From Salinivirgaceae bacterium (lineage in GTDB: Bacteria; Bacteroidota; Bacteroidia; Bacteroidales; SZUA-534), in contig JAGCNL010000076.1 in assembly GCA_017645945.1 (NCBI GenBank), positions 124,001 through 188,000 of the forward strand: a stretch of DNA of 64,000 nt. Direction: 5' to 3'. Of this stretch, positions 26,859 to 36,667 are shown piece by piece. Made by a program: the position numbers and the translations under genes. The notes below the pieces were generated by a model, which did not search any database, was not told the DNA's origin, and saw nothing but the letters and a program-made list of their open reading frames with translations. The stretch's first letter is position 1. Each line of letters starts with the position of its first letter.

Positions 26859-28052
26859 CTACTTGCCGGCAATATCCTCAAAATCCATTATGAGCGAGAA
26901 TCGCCAAGTGTTTTTCAACGGGCTGTTCGAGAAGTTTCCTGCAGGAATCAGATACGAGAAATCAAGGCCTAAAACCTTCATCTTCAAGCCAACACCAGCG
27001 GTGAAATATTTACGGTTACCTTTCTTTGCATTCTCGTAGAAATAACCTAAACGAGCTGCAAACTGGTTGGCGTACCAATATTCGGCGCCAAGCGAAACGG
27101 TAATCTCCTTCATCTCCTCGCTGAATCCGTCAGGAGCATCGCCGAACGACTGGAACACACCTTGAATAATGCCCACATCCTCGCTCTTTCCTTTAGCAAT
27201 CCTACGCTCGCCTGTCGCTGGGTCAGGTTCGTAAATTGGCGGAGTTGGGATGAGCAACTTGTTAAAATCAGCTGTTCCAGTGATTTTGTTGTACCTATCG
27301 AGATTCACGGTCAAAGCACCACCCACGCCCAAATTGGTCGGAATAAAATGCTTTGTATCAGCCGAGTAACCTAATTTAGAACCAAGGTTGCTGATGCTGA
27401 AACCAGCTGCCCAGCTACCATCTAATTGCGAAATCTTCACGTTATCAGTATAATAGCCGTTGATATCGACAGCGAAAGATTTGCCACTTTCCACCGGCTC
27501 GTTGTCCTGACCGCCTTGTCCGCCAGTCAAATTCGAATAGATGAATCGTCCGGCCAAGCCGAGAGAGAAATTGTCAGACAATTTACGGTTATACGACAGG
27601 TCGAAAGCCATCTCGTGAGGTGAATAACTGCCTATTCCGTTGCCGTTATTGTCATAAAAATTCACATTACCCATTGTGAAATAACGCAAGCTACCACCAA
27701 CAGTCTGCATCTTATCTACCTGATAATAACCTGAAACATAGGCAAGGTTCATATCGTTGATGAGTTGGCGCAACCATGGAACGTAGGTTATTGCCACGCC
27801 GTACGGAGTCTCAACAAAAGCCAGCTTCGATGAGTTCCAGATTTGTGCGTATGCATCCGGCGACAAGGCTATTCCAGCATCACCCATGGCACCCGAACGC
27901 GAATCGGGAGCAATGCGCAGGAACGGCACGGCCGAGTTGATGGCGTTGGCCTTGTCCTGGCCAAGTGTCTCGTTATAATTCGGTCCGTTTTGTGCTTTCA
28001 AGCCCAGCGAACAAGCTATAGCAACTACTGATAAAAAAACTTTTCTCTTCAT
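26859..28052 (-). CDS. porV: T9SS outer-membrane protein PorV (LptO)
   Basis: This 397-residue FadL-fold beta-barrel has a signal peptide (residues 1-20, cleavage before QNGPN) and the PorV hallmark SAVPFLRIAPDSRSGAMGDAGIA near residues 41-61. It ends in a run of beta strands closing with IAGK. PorV carries substrates from the translocon to the sortase PorU on the cell surface, binding their C-terminal domains. Its partner porU lies 45 bp upstream on the same strand, the same pairing known in Porphyromonas and Flavobacterium. It has its own -7 box in the gap. Confidence 0.94.
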   Translation of the reverse strand: MKRKVFLSVVAIACSLGLKAQNGPNYNETLGQDKANAINSAVPFLRIAPDSRSGAMGDAGIALSPDAYAQIWNSSKLAFVETPYGVAITYVPWLRQLINDMNLAYVSGYYQVDKMQTVGGSLRYFTMGNVNFYDNNGNGIGSYSPHEMAFDLSYNRKLSDNFSLGLAGRFIYSNLTGGQGGQDNEPVESGKSFAVDINGYYTDNVKISQLDGSWAAGFSISNLGSKLGYSADTKHFIPTNLGVGGALTVNLDRYNKITGTADFNKLLIPTPPIYEPDPATGERRIAKGKSEDVGIIQGVFQSFGDAPDGFSEEMKEITVSLGAEYWYANQFAARLGYFYENAKKGNRKYFTAGVGLKMKVLGLDFSYLIPAGNFSNSPLKNTWRFSLIMDFEDIAGK

Positions 28053-28069
28053 ACCTAAAATTTTGCGTG

Positions 28070-28077
28070 CAAATATA
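28070..28077 (-). promoter_or_regulatory. -7 box TATATTTG between porU and porV
   Basis: A minus-strand TATATTTG followed by CACGC lies 18 bases before the porV start, so porV may be transcribed separately from porU. The expected TTG is not present at 19 bases. Confidence 0.45.
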
Positions 28078-28097
28078 GAAACTATTTTTTGCGCCGA

Positions 28098-31000
28098 TTA
28101 TTGCCTTGCAATAACCAATTTGCCCGATTTGCAACATTTGCCTGCGTGGCCGTCGATTTCAACGGTATAGATATAGACACCGTTGGGCAGCTGTCGTCCG
28201 CCTTTCATGCACTGCCAATGAATGACCGACGATTCGCCCACGCCTCTGCGTTCTTTGATTTCAGCGATTTTCCGCCCCATCGGGTCGGCAATAGTAATTG
28301 TGATATCCACATCGCCGTCAGTTTGATTGTGATTGACAACGAAATAAGTCTCGGTCGCAGCCGGATTTGGATAGTTGTAAACGTCACCCATCTGCGGCGA
28401 ATTGCCGTTTGCCACAACAAAGCTGATTTCAGTCTCCGACGGATTGTTATAGATGTCCCAAGCCTTGAATGTGAGCGTGTGCTCGCCGTCCTCGAGCCCA
28501 TCGAGACGGAAACGCACCTCACCTGAATTATACTGGTCAATATATCCTTCGTAGAAACTATTCAGCACAATCGTGGTTGACTGGTCACCATCAAGAACCG
28601 CCGTAATATCGTGCCCAATTCCGTTGCCCGTGGTATTGATTCCCGACTCGTCAGACAAACGGGCGATAAACACTGGGTTGCTGCTTGCGATGGAACCGTC
28701 ACCGAAAATGGTGTCAGTAAGATACAGACTGATTTCTGGCCCATCAAAATCCAAGATTCTCGCATTTGCGGGCGTTCCGCCGATGAAAATGGCATCAGAG
28801 CAACCCGTCGCATCGGCCGAATCCACCACCGCATAGAGGCTGATTCGTCCTCGGCCATACGAGAAGTTGATGTCCTTGGGCATTATGAAGCTGAAATTGA
28901 AAAATCCGTCAGTAATTGAGGCCTTGCCTTGGTAGAGAACGCTCGTATTAGCTTCAAAATCAATAACAGGCGATTTTGAGTCGTTGCCGCGAGTCGATAA
29001 AGTGGCCGCTTTGTCGAACACCGTCAAATACAGAATTCCGTTGCCCGACAACACGTTGCCATCGGCATCGCAGGCATAACCCTCAATGGTAACCGTGTCG
29101 ATGGCATGAATGGTGTCTGAAAGCGCCGTTGCGACTGGCTTGCCGTTTATCTTTGTGACAAACAGATTGTTATTGTCGGGATGAATCAAACGGAGCGCCG
29201 GGTCGCCAAGCAATGTGAACTTGCGCATGTTCAGCCCCTGCGCTATGCCAGTTGCGTTCTTTGCATGCGTCACCAAATCGCCGAGCCTCGTCTCCGACGT
29301 CAGTTTCTGCCCATAGAGGTTCAAACACAATTTATAGTTCTCTGCATTGTGAACCACGCGCGTGGTTGTCAAAGCAGCAATGGCAGCCCCCACGGGATTG
29401 GTCACAAGCTTCTCGCCAAACGACACAATATCAGGATTGTCGTAACGACCCACCTCGCAACTTGCCGTCACAAAAAGTGTCAGTCGGTCGATATTGGTCA
29501 TCTCCATAATTTCCTGCTGCTTAAGAAGCGACTCGTGGGCAATGCGTTGTGGCCCTCCATGCCCGATATAATGTGTAATGGCCGCACCGAATGACAGTTG
29601 CCGTTTCAATGCGGCAGTGGCATCAGGATAGGTGGCACCCGACGAGCCCGAAACCTGTCCGTACGCATCGAGATATATCTTATTTATATTGTATTCAGGC
29701 GAGACCTCGCTGACCAGTTTGCTCAATCCTTCGGCGTTGTCAACGAAAACACCCTCTTCTTCATCATCTGCGACAAAGCAAATAGTATTACGCCAACTGC
29801 CGAAATTGGTGGCTGTCAGGTATTTCTTAATCTTATCAACAACCTGCTGAGCCTCACGCTCGGTCGATACTGGTAAACGTCCAACTCCGATATCGAGTGT
29901 GCCGTACAGTTCGCCCTCACCATCATCGAGCATTCCAAAGAAATCGTCGCAGACATAGCTGAATTGTTCGTCTTCACCATCCTCCGACTCAAAAGTCATA
30001 ATGCAGTTCCCGCTTTTGCCGTTCAGGTTTTTATTGTCGTAAGAACCCTTTCCAAACAGCAACAGATATTTGAATTTATCGCCCCGCCGATACAACATTC
30101 TGGCAAAATTTCTGATTGCCGAAGCATCTGGTGTGCCGCCCGAGAACTCATTGAAAATCTGTTGTTGGGTAACAACCAGCACGTCGTATCCATCATGAAT
30201 GCGGTGCAGATTCGCCAAATTCTCAGCCTGCTCCATAAGGTTCGGATTGCAGACAATAACCATATCGGGTGTTGACGAGCCATGCAGATTCTGATTTTCG
30301 ACAACTCCAAGGTCGTCGCCGCTGATAATCGGACTTCTCAGATTCTTGGCATCGAACGCCACAAACTCATGCATCACTCCGCCGTTATCAGTCACAAAGC
30401 TGACCATTTCGCCATCTTGCGCAAGGCTAACACTTTGAGGTACAAGCGGATTTGTTACATCCCAAATCTGCGGGATTGTCCCTTCACAAACGATGACAAA
30501 ACGCACAGAACCAGCGCCAACCGTGCGCGAATCGCGGAAATCGAGCTGTCTGGTGCCATTGTAGCGAAGCCGCTCACGAGCAGTCACGCCAATCTTGTCT
30601 ATATACCCTTCCGACTGCCAGACATTGCTCACATATCGGTAACTCAGATAAAAATTTGGCGATGAAACATTTATATTAAAGGTACCTCCAACATACTCAG
30701 CATACCTATATAAATCATATGCCGTGCCTATACTTTTCGTGAAGACACTTTTTCCCGCGTATCTGAAGTCGAAATAAGTTGACCAGTTCTCTGCTGGTTT
30801 GCGCCCCGCAGCATTCACCGCAACTTTAACAGATTCGCCATTATCGATGTTTGGAAAAGAAAATAAAACCGAATCAAACACATTGATTGTAAGTTTTTTG
30901 TCGTACCAGCGCCGCCCGGAGTTAATCAGGTTAACTTTGTCGTTTTCCACATATCGATAGCTGTCGTACGAATCAGCCTCAACATCAGCTGAAGCTGGCT

Positions 31001-31472
31001 GAGCAGACTCTCCCATCCGCATTCCGACACCCAAATCAGATGTCAGGAACAAATAAGTATAATCTGAATAACAATGCTTTGCGTGACTGAAAGTTTTCTT
31101 CTCCTTGTCGTATTTGAGCGTTACGGGACCCTCAACATAAAACATCAGATAATCGGCACCGGCCATGACTGGAATTTCATTCACATCGTCGGGCACATCG
31201 TTGGTGCAGTAAAACGGCAGCTGCCGCCCACCATAGCTGAAAATTCTGACATTTTGGGGCTCGGTCACGCCAATTCTGGCAAGTTCGTCGTAAGTCAGCT
31301 TATAGACACCCGTGGTATCGACCTTGATTTTAAACCATTTGCCCGACGACAACAGCGAATTTCTCACGTTTGTATCAGACCGTCCGCTGTCACCCGTTGT
31401 GTCTGCAACTTGTTGAGCCGCAGCAATCGAGACAACCGCCATAAAGACAAACACGAGAACTGTTCTAACCAT
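28098..31472 (-). CDS. porU: T9SS sortase PorU (gingipain-like C25 peptidase)
   Basis: This 1124-residue secreted protein has a signal peptide (about residues 1-19, then QQVADTT), an N-terminal beta domain, a gingipain-type C25 domain (about 400-770), Ig-like beta domains and a C-terminal domain (PNPAATETYF, then GGRQLPNGVYIYTVE and GKLVIARQ). The catalytic pair is H638 in YIGHGG and C672 in TASCEVG, 34 residues apart, matching gingipain spacing, so the enzyme should be active. PorU removes C-terminal domains of T9SS cargo and attaches anionic lipopolysaccharide. It pairs with porV 45 bp downstream. Confidence 0.94.
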   Translation of the reverse strand: MVRTVLVFVFMAVVSIAAAQQVADTTGDSGRSDTNVRNSLLSSGKWFKIKVDTTGVYKLTYDELARIGVTEPQNVRIFSYGGRQLPFYCTNDVPDDVNEIPVMAGADYLMFYVEGPVTLKYDKEKKTFSHAKHCYSDYTYLFLTSDLGVGMRMGESAQPASADVEADSYDSYRYVENDKVNLINSGRRWYDKKLTINVFDSVLFSFPNIDNGESVKVAVNAAGRKPAENWSTYFDFRYAGKSVFTKSIGTAYDLYRYAEYVGGTFNINVSSPNFYLSYRYVSNVWQSEGYIDKIGVTARERLRYNGTRQLDFRDSRTVGAGSVRFVIVCEGTIPQIWDVTNPLVPQSVSLAQDGEMVSFVTDNGGVMHEFVAFDAKNLRSPIISGDDLGVVENQNLHGSSTPDMVIVCNPNLMEQAENLANLHRIHDGYDVLVVTQQQIFNEFSGGTPDASAIRNFARMLYRRGDKFKYLLLFGKGSYDNKNLNGKSGNCIMTFESEDGEDEQFSYVCDDFFGMLDDGEGELYGTLDIGVGRLPVSTEREAQQVVDKIKKYLTATNFGSWRNTICFVADDEEEGVFVDNAEGLSKLVSEVSPEYNINKIYLDAYGQVSGSSGATYPDATAALKRQLSFGAAITHYIGHGGPQRIAHESLLKQQEIMEMTNIDRLTLFVTASCEVGRYDNPDIVSFGEKLVTNPVGAAIAALTTTRVVHNAENYKLCLNLYGQKLTSETRLGDLVTHAKNATGIAQGLNMRKFTLLGDPALRLIHPDNNNLFVTKINGKPVATALSDTIHAIDTVTIEGYACDADGNVLSGNGILYLTVFDKAATLSTRGNDSKSPVIDFEANTSVLYQGKASITDGFFNFSFIMPKDINFSYGRGRISLYAVVDSADATGCSDAIFIGGTPANARILDFDGPEISLYLTDTIFGDGSIASSNPVFIARLSDESGINTTGNGIGHDITAVLDGDQSTTIVLNSFYEGYIDQYNSGEVRFRLDGLEDGEHTLTFKAWDIYNNPSETEISFVVANGNSPQMGDVYNYPNPAATETYFVVNHNQTDGDVDITITIADPMGRKIAEIKERRGVGESSVIHWQCMKGGRQLPNGVYIYTVEIDGHAGKCCKSGKLVIARQ

Positions 31473-31567
31473 AAAAATATACCTATCGGCGAGGTGCTAA
31501 AAATATAACTTCTTTTTTAACGTTTGACTGCCATAGAACGGAAGAATAATTATTTTTATTGTCTCTT

Positions 31568-32515
31568 ATGCAGACGCCGATGCGCTACAAACACGTACTT
31601 GCACTATTGATGGCAATTGCCATGCCGTGTCTTGCCCACGCCCAAGACAGCCCGTTGAGCCAATGGTACAACTACGCTTTTTCAACTAACCCGTCGATGG
31701 TTGGAAGCGCCGGTAAACTGCGGCTTCATCTGTTCTATAGGAACCAATGGCCCAAAGCCGATGCAGGATTCGCCTTTTACGGTGCTGAAGCCGACATGCC
31801 AGTTGGCAAAAACATGGCGTGCGGAATTCTGATTACCAACGACAAGGCCTCGGCCTTCTCAAAACCCACAGCCTCGGGGGCATACAGCTACACCATCCAA
31901 TTAAACCGTAATACATTGGTGAGAGGAGGCATCAGTCTCGGCATGATTCAAAAACATCTCAGCACATCGGACCTGATTTTCGAGCAGGAAGAGCCGTCAA
32001 TAACAAAATCATCGAAAATCAGCCTCGACGCCGGAATCGGAATCAATCTCACCTCTGGCAACCTGACTGCATCCGCATCGCTCAACCATCTGACCAGACC
32101 ACAGCAAGGCATATCGTCAGAATCGGATGCCCGAACAAACATGAAACTGACCCTCGACATTGGTTATACCTATAAAATAAAGCCCGCAACTTGGAAAAAT
32201 GGCATTGAAATAACACCAAATTTGATTTTTCAGCAGCAAGGTACGCAACAAAATCTACAAATCAGCGTTATAAACAATGTTAAAGGCCTGCTGACGGGGC
32301 TTGGATGCCGAAAAAATCTGCAATCTGACCCGCCAACAGTGATTTTTTTAATTGGATATAAAACGCAAGATTTTAGAATCGCATATAGTTACGATATTGA
32401 AACAAACAGAAAAACAAACAGATACGGAAACGCACACGAAATTTCAATGACAAAACTATTCGATACAGGAAGAAAGAAAAAACACAAACAGATAGATTGT
32501 CCTTCTTTTTTATGA
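31568..32515 (+). CDS. PorP/SprF-family outer-membrane protein
   Basis: This 315-residue protein has a signal peptide cleaved before QDSPLSQWYN. The mature N-terminus DSPLSQWYNYAFSTNPSMVG matches the PorP/SprF family, whose members are beta-barrels working with T9SS and gliding machinery, often as partners of particular secreted adhesins. Repeated amphipathic strands run to the C-terminal EISMTKLF. ATG 31568 or 31580 are both possible; 31568 is used, and an earlier in-frame TTG is not favoured. It is divergent from porU and lies 59 bp before the GldJ-type gene. Which T9SS step it serves is not determined, since families have many paralogues. Confidence 0.85.
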   Translation: MQTPMRYKHVLALLMAIAMPCLAHAQDSPLSQWYNYAFSTNPSMVGSAGKLRLHLFYRNQWPKADAGFAFYGAEADMPVGKNMACGILITNDKASAFSKPTASGAYSYTIQLNRNTLVRGGISLGMIQKHLSTSDLIFEQEEPSITKSSKISLDAGIGINLTSGNLTASASLNHLTRPQQGISSESDARTNMKLTLDIGYTYKIKPATWKNGIEITPNLIFQQQGTQQNLQISVINNVKGLLTGLGCRKNLQSDPPTVIFLIGYKTQDFRIAYSYDIETNRKTNRYGNAHEISMTKLFDTGRKKKHKQIDCPSFL

Positions 32516-32543
32516 TAAAAAGTTAGGTGTAAATGATTTTATT

Positions 32544-32551
32544 TATATTTG
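32544..32551 (+). promoter_or_regulatory. -7 box TATATTTG before the gldJ-type gene
   Basis: An exact TAnnTTTG match 23 bases before the start codon. The preceding sequence is AT-rich with no TTG at 19 bases. Confidence 0.45.
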
Positions 32552-32574
32552 TAATTGCTTTTTGAGAAACAAAA

Positions 32575-34065
32575 ATGAAGAAATATATGAGAGTAAAAAA
32601 GTTAAATATCGTTGTCTGCGTTGCAATTGCAGCGTTAATGTCATGCGGTAAAGAGGTATCACAAACCACTGGTTGGGAGTACAATTTGGAAGACAACGGT
32701 GGTTTTGAGAAATATCAGGGAGAATACGAGCAGGAAACTGGTCCTGGTTTGGTGTTCATCGAAGGCGGTACGTTTACAATGGGCCGCGTTGAGCAGGACA
32801 TCCTTTATGATTGGAACAACGTACCACGTCGTGTGTCTGTTTCATCGTTCTATATGGATGAGTGCGAGGTGAGCAACTTGGACTACCGCGAGTATCTGTA
32901 TTGGATTTCGCGTGTGTTTGTTGAGTATCCCGAGGTTTACAAAAAAGCTCTGCCCGACACATTGGTATGGCGTAGAAAACTGGCTTACAACGAGCCTTAC
33001 GTTGAGTACTACTTCCGTCACCCTGCATACCAGGATTATCCGGTTGTTGGCGTCAACTGGCTGCAAGCCAATGACTACTGCGCTTGGCGTACTGACCGCG
33101 TAAACGAGCGAATCCTCATCAATATGGGTTTCCTTTTGGAAGACCCGAACCAGATGGGTGCACAAAACTTTAACACTGAAGCATACTTGGCTGGCCAATA
33201 TGAGGGCGCTGTAGGCAATGAAATGCCTGACCTTGACCCGAATAAGGACTATCGCCGCATCAGAATGGAAGACGGATTCCTTCTTCCGAAATACCGTCTC
33301 CCGACCGAGGCTGAATGGGAGTTCGCAGCATTGTCTATAGTTGGAACTTCAGTTGGTGAGCGTGTCTATGAGCGTAAGATTTATCCGTGGGTTGGTGATG
33401 GATTCCGCAACCCGTCGTCGAAAGATAAAGGCCGCATCATGGCCAACGCCATGAGAGCAAGAGGTGACATGATGGGTGTTGCCGGAGCATTGAACGATAA
33501 TGCCGACATTACCGCTCCTGTTACATCTTACTGGCCGAACGATTACGGTTTGTATTGCATGGCAGGCAACGTTAACGAATGGGTTGCCGATGTATATCGT
33601 ACCTTGTCGCAAAGCGATGTTGAGGAGTTCCGTCCATTCCGTGGCAATGTGTTCAAAACTCTGGTTAGAGACGAGGAAGGCAATGTTGCAGAGAAAGACA
33701 GTCTTGGCCGTCTGCGCTACCGCGAAATTTCAGATGAAGAGGCTATCGACCGCCGCAACTATCAAACTTCCGACAACATCAACTACCTTGATGGTGACTT
33801 TGAGTCGAGCCTTGACTACTCGAATGAGGACGCATCTCGTGAGCGTGGTTCGAAGAGAATGTACTTCACTGGTAAGGACCGTCTCGACCCGAGCATGACT
33901 TCACTTGTAAGCGACCACGTGAGAGTTTACAAAGGTGGTGGCTGGCACGACCGTATCTATTGGTTGGGCGCTGGTACTCGCCGCTTCCTTGACGAGAACC
34001 TCAGCCAGGATGACCTGGGCTTCCGCTGCGCCATGACTCGTGTTGGTGACTCAAAAGGAAACTAA
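32575..34065 (+). CDS. gldJ: GldJ-type lipoprotein (FGE-sulfatase fold)
   Basis: This 496-residue lipoprotein has a lipobox LMSC near residue 23 and a formylglycine-generating-enzyme-like domain: FIEGGTFTMGRVEQD near 60-75, YMDECEVSNLDYREY, LPTEAEWEFAA, GNVNEWVADVY and a C-terminal GGGWHD..RRFLDE..GFRCAM. Long insertions distinguish GldJ/GldK from true FGE, and the catalytic cysteines of FGE are not evident. Its neighbourhood with porU and porV is the one known for gldJ in Flavobacterium, favouring GldJ over GldK. GldJ stabilises the T9SS/gliding apparatus under the outer membrane. A terminator follows 20 bp downstream. Confidence 0.82.
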   Translation: MKKYMRVKKLNIVVCVAIAALMSCGKEVSQTTGWEYNLEDNGGFEKYQGEYEQETGPGLVFIEGGTFTMGRVEQDILYDWNNVPRRVSVSSFYMDECEVSNLDYREYLYWISRVFVEYPEVYKKALPDTLVWRRKLAYNEPYVEYYFRHPAYQDYPVVGVNWLQANDYCAWRTDRVNERILINMGFLLEDPNQMGAQNFNTEAYLAGQYEGAVGNEMPDLDPNKDYRRIRMEDGFLLPKYRLPTEAEWEFAALSIVGTSVGERVYERKIYPWVGDGFRNPSSKDKGRIMANAMRARGDMMGVAGALNDNADITAPVTSYWPNDYGLYCMAGNVNEWVADVYRTLSQSDVEEFRPFRGNVFKTLVRDEEGNVAEKDSLGRLRYREISDEEAIDRRNYQTSDNINYLDGDFESSLDYSNEDASRERGSKRMYFTGKDRLDPSMTSLVSDHVRVYKGGGWHDRIYWLGAGTRRFLDENLSQDDLGFRCAMTRVGDSKGN

Positions 34066-34085
34066 TTTACAATCAAATAGATATA

Positions 34086-34112
34086 AAAAAGCCTCGCCTT
34101 GCGAGGCTTTTT
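34086..34112 (+). terminator. Terminator of the gldJ-type gene
   Basis: AAAAAGCCTCGC pairs with GCGAGGCTTTTT around CTT, a textbook stem with T-run. Confidence 0.95.
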
Positions 34113-34133
34113 ACATTAAATAATAAGCGAAAC

Positions 34134-35456
34134 ATGAACACATCAGCATTGTACGACATCTTTCTGAAATACCCCCACATCTGCACCGACAGCAGAAAAG
34201 CTTCAGAAGATTCGATATTCTTTGCTCTCAAAGGCGAAAACAACGACGGAAACAAATATGCCGAACAAGCCTTGCAGAAATGCCCATATGCAGTAATTGA
34301 CAATCCTGAATACAATGTCAGTGACCGCTGCATTTTGGTAGAAGATGTTCTCGATACACTGCAAAAATTAGCAGCCTATCACCGCAAACGTCTGGGTGTG
34401 CCAATTCTTGCAATAACTGGCACCAATGGAAAAACGACGACAAAGGAATTGGTTGCCCGAGTGTTGTCAAAGAAATACAAGGTGTTCTACACTCAAGGGA
34501 ACCTCAACAATCACATAGGTGTTCCGTTGTCGCTTCTGTCTATCGACAAAACGCACGAGTTTGCCGTGATTGAAATGGGCGCTAGCCACAAAGGCGAAAT
34601 TGCCGCGCTGTGCAAAATTGCTGCACCCGACTTCGGTATAATAACAAATGTCGGGCGGGCACATCTTGAAGGATTCGGCTCGTTTGAAGGTGTCAAAGCT
34701 GCCAAAGGTGAACTTTACAAATACTTGCACGACAACGACGGAATGGCCTTCGTGAACTACGACAATGAGATTCTTGAAGACATGAACCCGCCCCATAACA
34801 TAATATATTATGGTACAAAGACTTTCACCCATTGTCAAGGAACACTGCTTGAAAGTCCGATATTTATGTCGTTCAAATGGGCGCCATCGGATGAGGTTAT
34901 TGCTGAAGAATCGCATACAGACGAAGAATGCTACATAATCAACACTCATCTGATTGGTTCATACAATTTTGAGAACGCATTGGCGGCAGTAAGTGTGGGC
35001 TACAATTTCGGCATCAGCCCTAGCAACATAAAAGCAGCAATTGAGGAATACGTACCCCAAAACAACCGTTCGCAAATGCTGAAGACCGAAAAAGGCAACA
35101 CTCTCATCCTCGACAATTACAATGCAAACCCGTCGAGTATGGAGGCAGCATTGAACAACTTTGCAAAGATTGATATGCCGAACAAAGTGCTGATTCTCGG
35201 CGACATGCTTGAATTGGGTTCGGCAACACATCGCGAACACAGTGTGACTCTCGGGCAGATTCGCAAATTGGAGTTCAAGAATGTTTATCTGGTTGGACAG
35301 GCGTTCTGCAGTCTCAACGATACTGATGGCTTGCATTGCTTCAATAATTCGGAAGAATGCGGCAAATATCTGGAGACTGCCAAGATTACTAATTCGACTA
35401 TCCTGATTAAAGGCTCGCATGGGATGCACATGGACAAGGTGGTTCCTTACCTATAA
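34134..35456 (+). CDS. murF: UDP-N-acetylmuramoyl-tripeptide--D-alanyl-D-alanine ligase
   Basis: This 440-residue Mur ligase adds D-Ala-D-Ala to the peptidoglycan precursor in the cytoplasm. The ATP-binding loop TGTNGKTTTKEL is at about residues 95-106, followed by the EMGASHKGEI segment, NVGRAHLEGF, and the C-terminal domain with ILDNYNANPSSMEAAL, where family N/D contacts lie. Length fits the family. ATG 34134 follows the gldJ terminator by 21 bases, so its own promoter must lie in or before that gap. A strong terminator follows, making it a single-gene unit. Confidence 0.95.
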   Translation: MNTSALYDIFLKYPHICTDSRKASEDSIFFALKGENNDGNKYAEQALQKCPYAVIDNPEYNVSDRCILVEDVLDTLQKLAAYHRKRLGVPILAITGTNGKTTTKELVARVLSKKYKVFYTQGNLNNHIGVPLSLLSIDKTHEFAVIEMGASHKGEIAALCKIAAPDFGIITNVGRAHLEGFGSFEGVKAAKGELYKYLHDNDGMAFVNYDNEILEDMNPPHNIIYYGTKTFTHCQGTLLESPIFMSFKWAPSDEVIAEESHTDEECYIINTHLIGSYNFENALAAVSVGYNFGISPSNIKAAIEEYVPQNNRSQMLKTEKGNTLILDNYNANPSSMEAALNNFAKIDMPNKVLILGDMLELGSATHREHSVTLGQIRKLEFKNVYLVGQAFCSLNDTDGLHCFNNSEECGKYLETAKITNSTILIKGSHGMHMDKVVPYL

Positions 35457-35476
35457 TAGAATAATTCGACACAAAT

Positions 35477-35509
35477 AAAGAGTCATTACCCACAAGGCGA
35501 TGACTCTTT
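35477..35509 (+). terminator. Terminator of murF
   Basis: AAAGAGTCAT (35477-35486) pairs perfectly with ATGACTCTTT (35500-35509), with an inner CC/GG pair possible. The T-run merges into the next -7 box. Confidence 0.85.
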
Positions 35510-35517
35510 TATATTTG
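35510..35517 (+). promoter_or_regulatory. -7 box TATATTTG of the men operon
   Basis: Exact TAnnTTTG followed by CGG, 22 bases before menF. It begins on the last base of the murF terminator tail, so terminator and promoter are fused. Confidence 0.5.
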
Positions 35518-35539
35518 CGGACAAACGATACGGCAACTG

Positions 35540-36589
35540 ATGACGATAAATGATATAAACGGTTGGATTTCGAACGGTTACGATTTCGTGCTGTTCCGAT
35601 ACCCGCAGCAAACTGATGTGTATGCCGCGCAGTCGGAAGAAACCGTCAGTCTTGCGTCAGTTGCCGATTTGAAACTGATTAACAAAGGGTTCATCTTTGC
35701 TCCATTCGCCGAAGGCCGCCTACCGATTATCGCGTTCATCAATCCGCAAACCGAAACGTTCAAACAGCCCAAACGCGAACCTGCATTGGCTAAAGCCGCG
35801 GCGGAAAGCATAACCGACACATACATTGCAGAGTTTGACAAATTCCGCGAGGCCGTGCGTAACGGACAATTCAGCAAATTGGTGCTTGCCCGCACTCATC
35901 GCGCCAGCATTCATTCAAGCGCTGCTGACATTTTTTTTGATGCCTGCACGGCATGTCCGAACAGTTTTGTCTATCTGTTCGCGTCGAAGGAAAGCGGAAT
36001 GTGGCTTGGCGCTACCCCTGAAATTCTGGTTGAAGGCAACTGCAGGCAGATGCACACTGTGGCTCTGGCTGGCACTATGGCCTGCACAAATGGCGAACTA
36101 CCCGACATCAGTGCATGGGATGCCAAAAACCGTATCGAGCAGAAAATTGTCACCGACTATCTTCTCTCTCAAATTCAAGCATTTGGAAAGATTTTAAGCA
36201 CTACCGAACCACAATCGGTACGCGCCGCACATCTTGCACATCTGAAAACTGATATTTTATTCAATATCAACGAGAAAGACCTCCCAAAACTGATTGCTGC
36301 ATTGCACCCCACACCTGCCGTTTGCGGACTGCCAAAGAACGAGGCAATAAGATTCATCAACGAGAACGAATCGGCTGACCGAGAGTATTATGCAGGATTT
36401 TTGGGCTGGTACGACGCTCAAGCCGACACTCGCCTGTTTGTGAATCTGCGCTGCATGAAATGGATTGACAAACAGACGGTTAAACTTATGGCTGGCGGTG
36501 GCATTCTTCCCGAATCGGAACTCGAAAGCGAATGGCGCGAAACCGAAAACAAGATGCAGACGCTGACAAGGCTTAACTCGTTCAGATAA
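35540..36589 (+). CDS. menF: Isochorismate synthase
   Basis: This 349-residue chorismate-binding enzyme converts chorismate to isochorismate, the entry to menaquinone. The core motifs are KLVLARTHRA near residue 113, LAGTMAC near 175, WDAKNRIEQKIVTDYL near 192, LHPTPAVCGLP near 255 and YYAGFLGW near 283. The short N-terminal region is usual for the Bacteroidota form. Position before menD settles isochorismate synthase over anthranilate or aminodeoxychorismate synthases. It is followed after 78 bp by menD, which has its own -7 box. Confidence 0.93.
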   Translation: MTINDINGWISNGYDFVLFRYPQQTDVYAAQSEETVSLASVADLKLINKGFIFAPFAEGRLPIIAFINPQTETFKQPKREPALAKAAAESITDTYIAEFDKFREAVRNGQFSKLVLARTHRASIHSSAADIFFDACTACPNSFVYLFASKESGMWLGATPEILVEGNCRQMHTVALAGTMACTNGELPDISAWDAKNRIEQKIVTDYLLSQIQAFGKILSTTEPQSVRAAHLAHLKTDILFNINEKDLPKLIAALHPTPAVCGLPKNEAIRFINENESADREYYAGFLGWYDAQADTRLFVNLRCMKWIDKQTVKLMAGGGILPESELESEWRETENKMQTLTRLNSFR

Positions 36590-36639
36590 AGCAAATGGTC
36601 TTGTTCGAATCAATTTAGTGCCATCATCGGCTTTTTTTG

Positions 36640-36647
36640 TACTTTCG
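36640..36647 (+). promoter_or_regulatory. -7 box TACTTTCG before menD
   Basis: TACTTTCG followed by CC; initiation near 36654 leaves a leader of about 14 bases to ATG 36668 and excludes the in-frame TTG at 36659 as a start. Confidence 0.4.
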
Positions 36648-36667
36648 CCAAACATGATTTGTCGATT

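Noticed and set aside
36601..36612. GTTCGAATC as a tRNA T-loop
   Set aside because: No acceptor, D or anticodon stems around it.
36659..36667. TTG start of menD
   Set aside because: ATG 36668 is nearby and lies downstream of the predicted transcription start.
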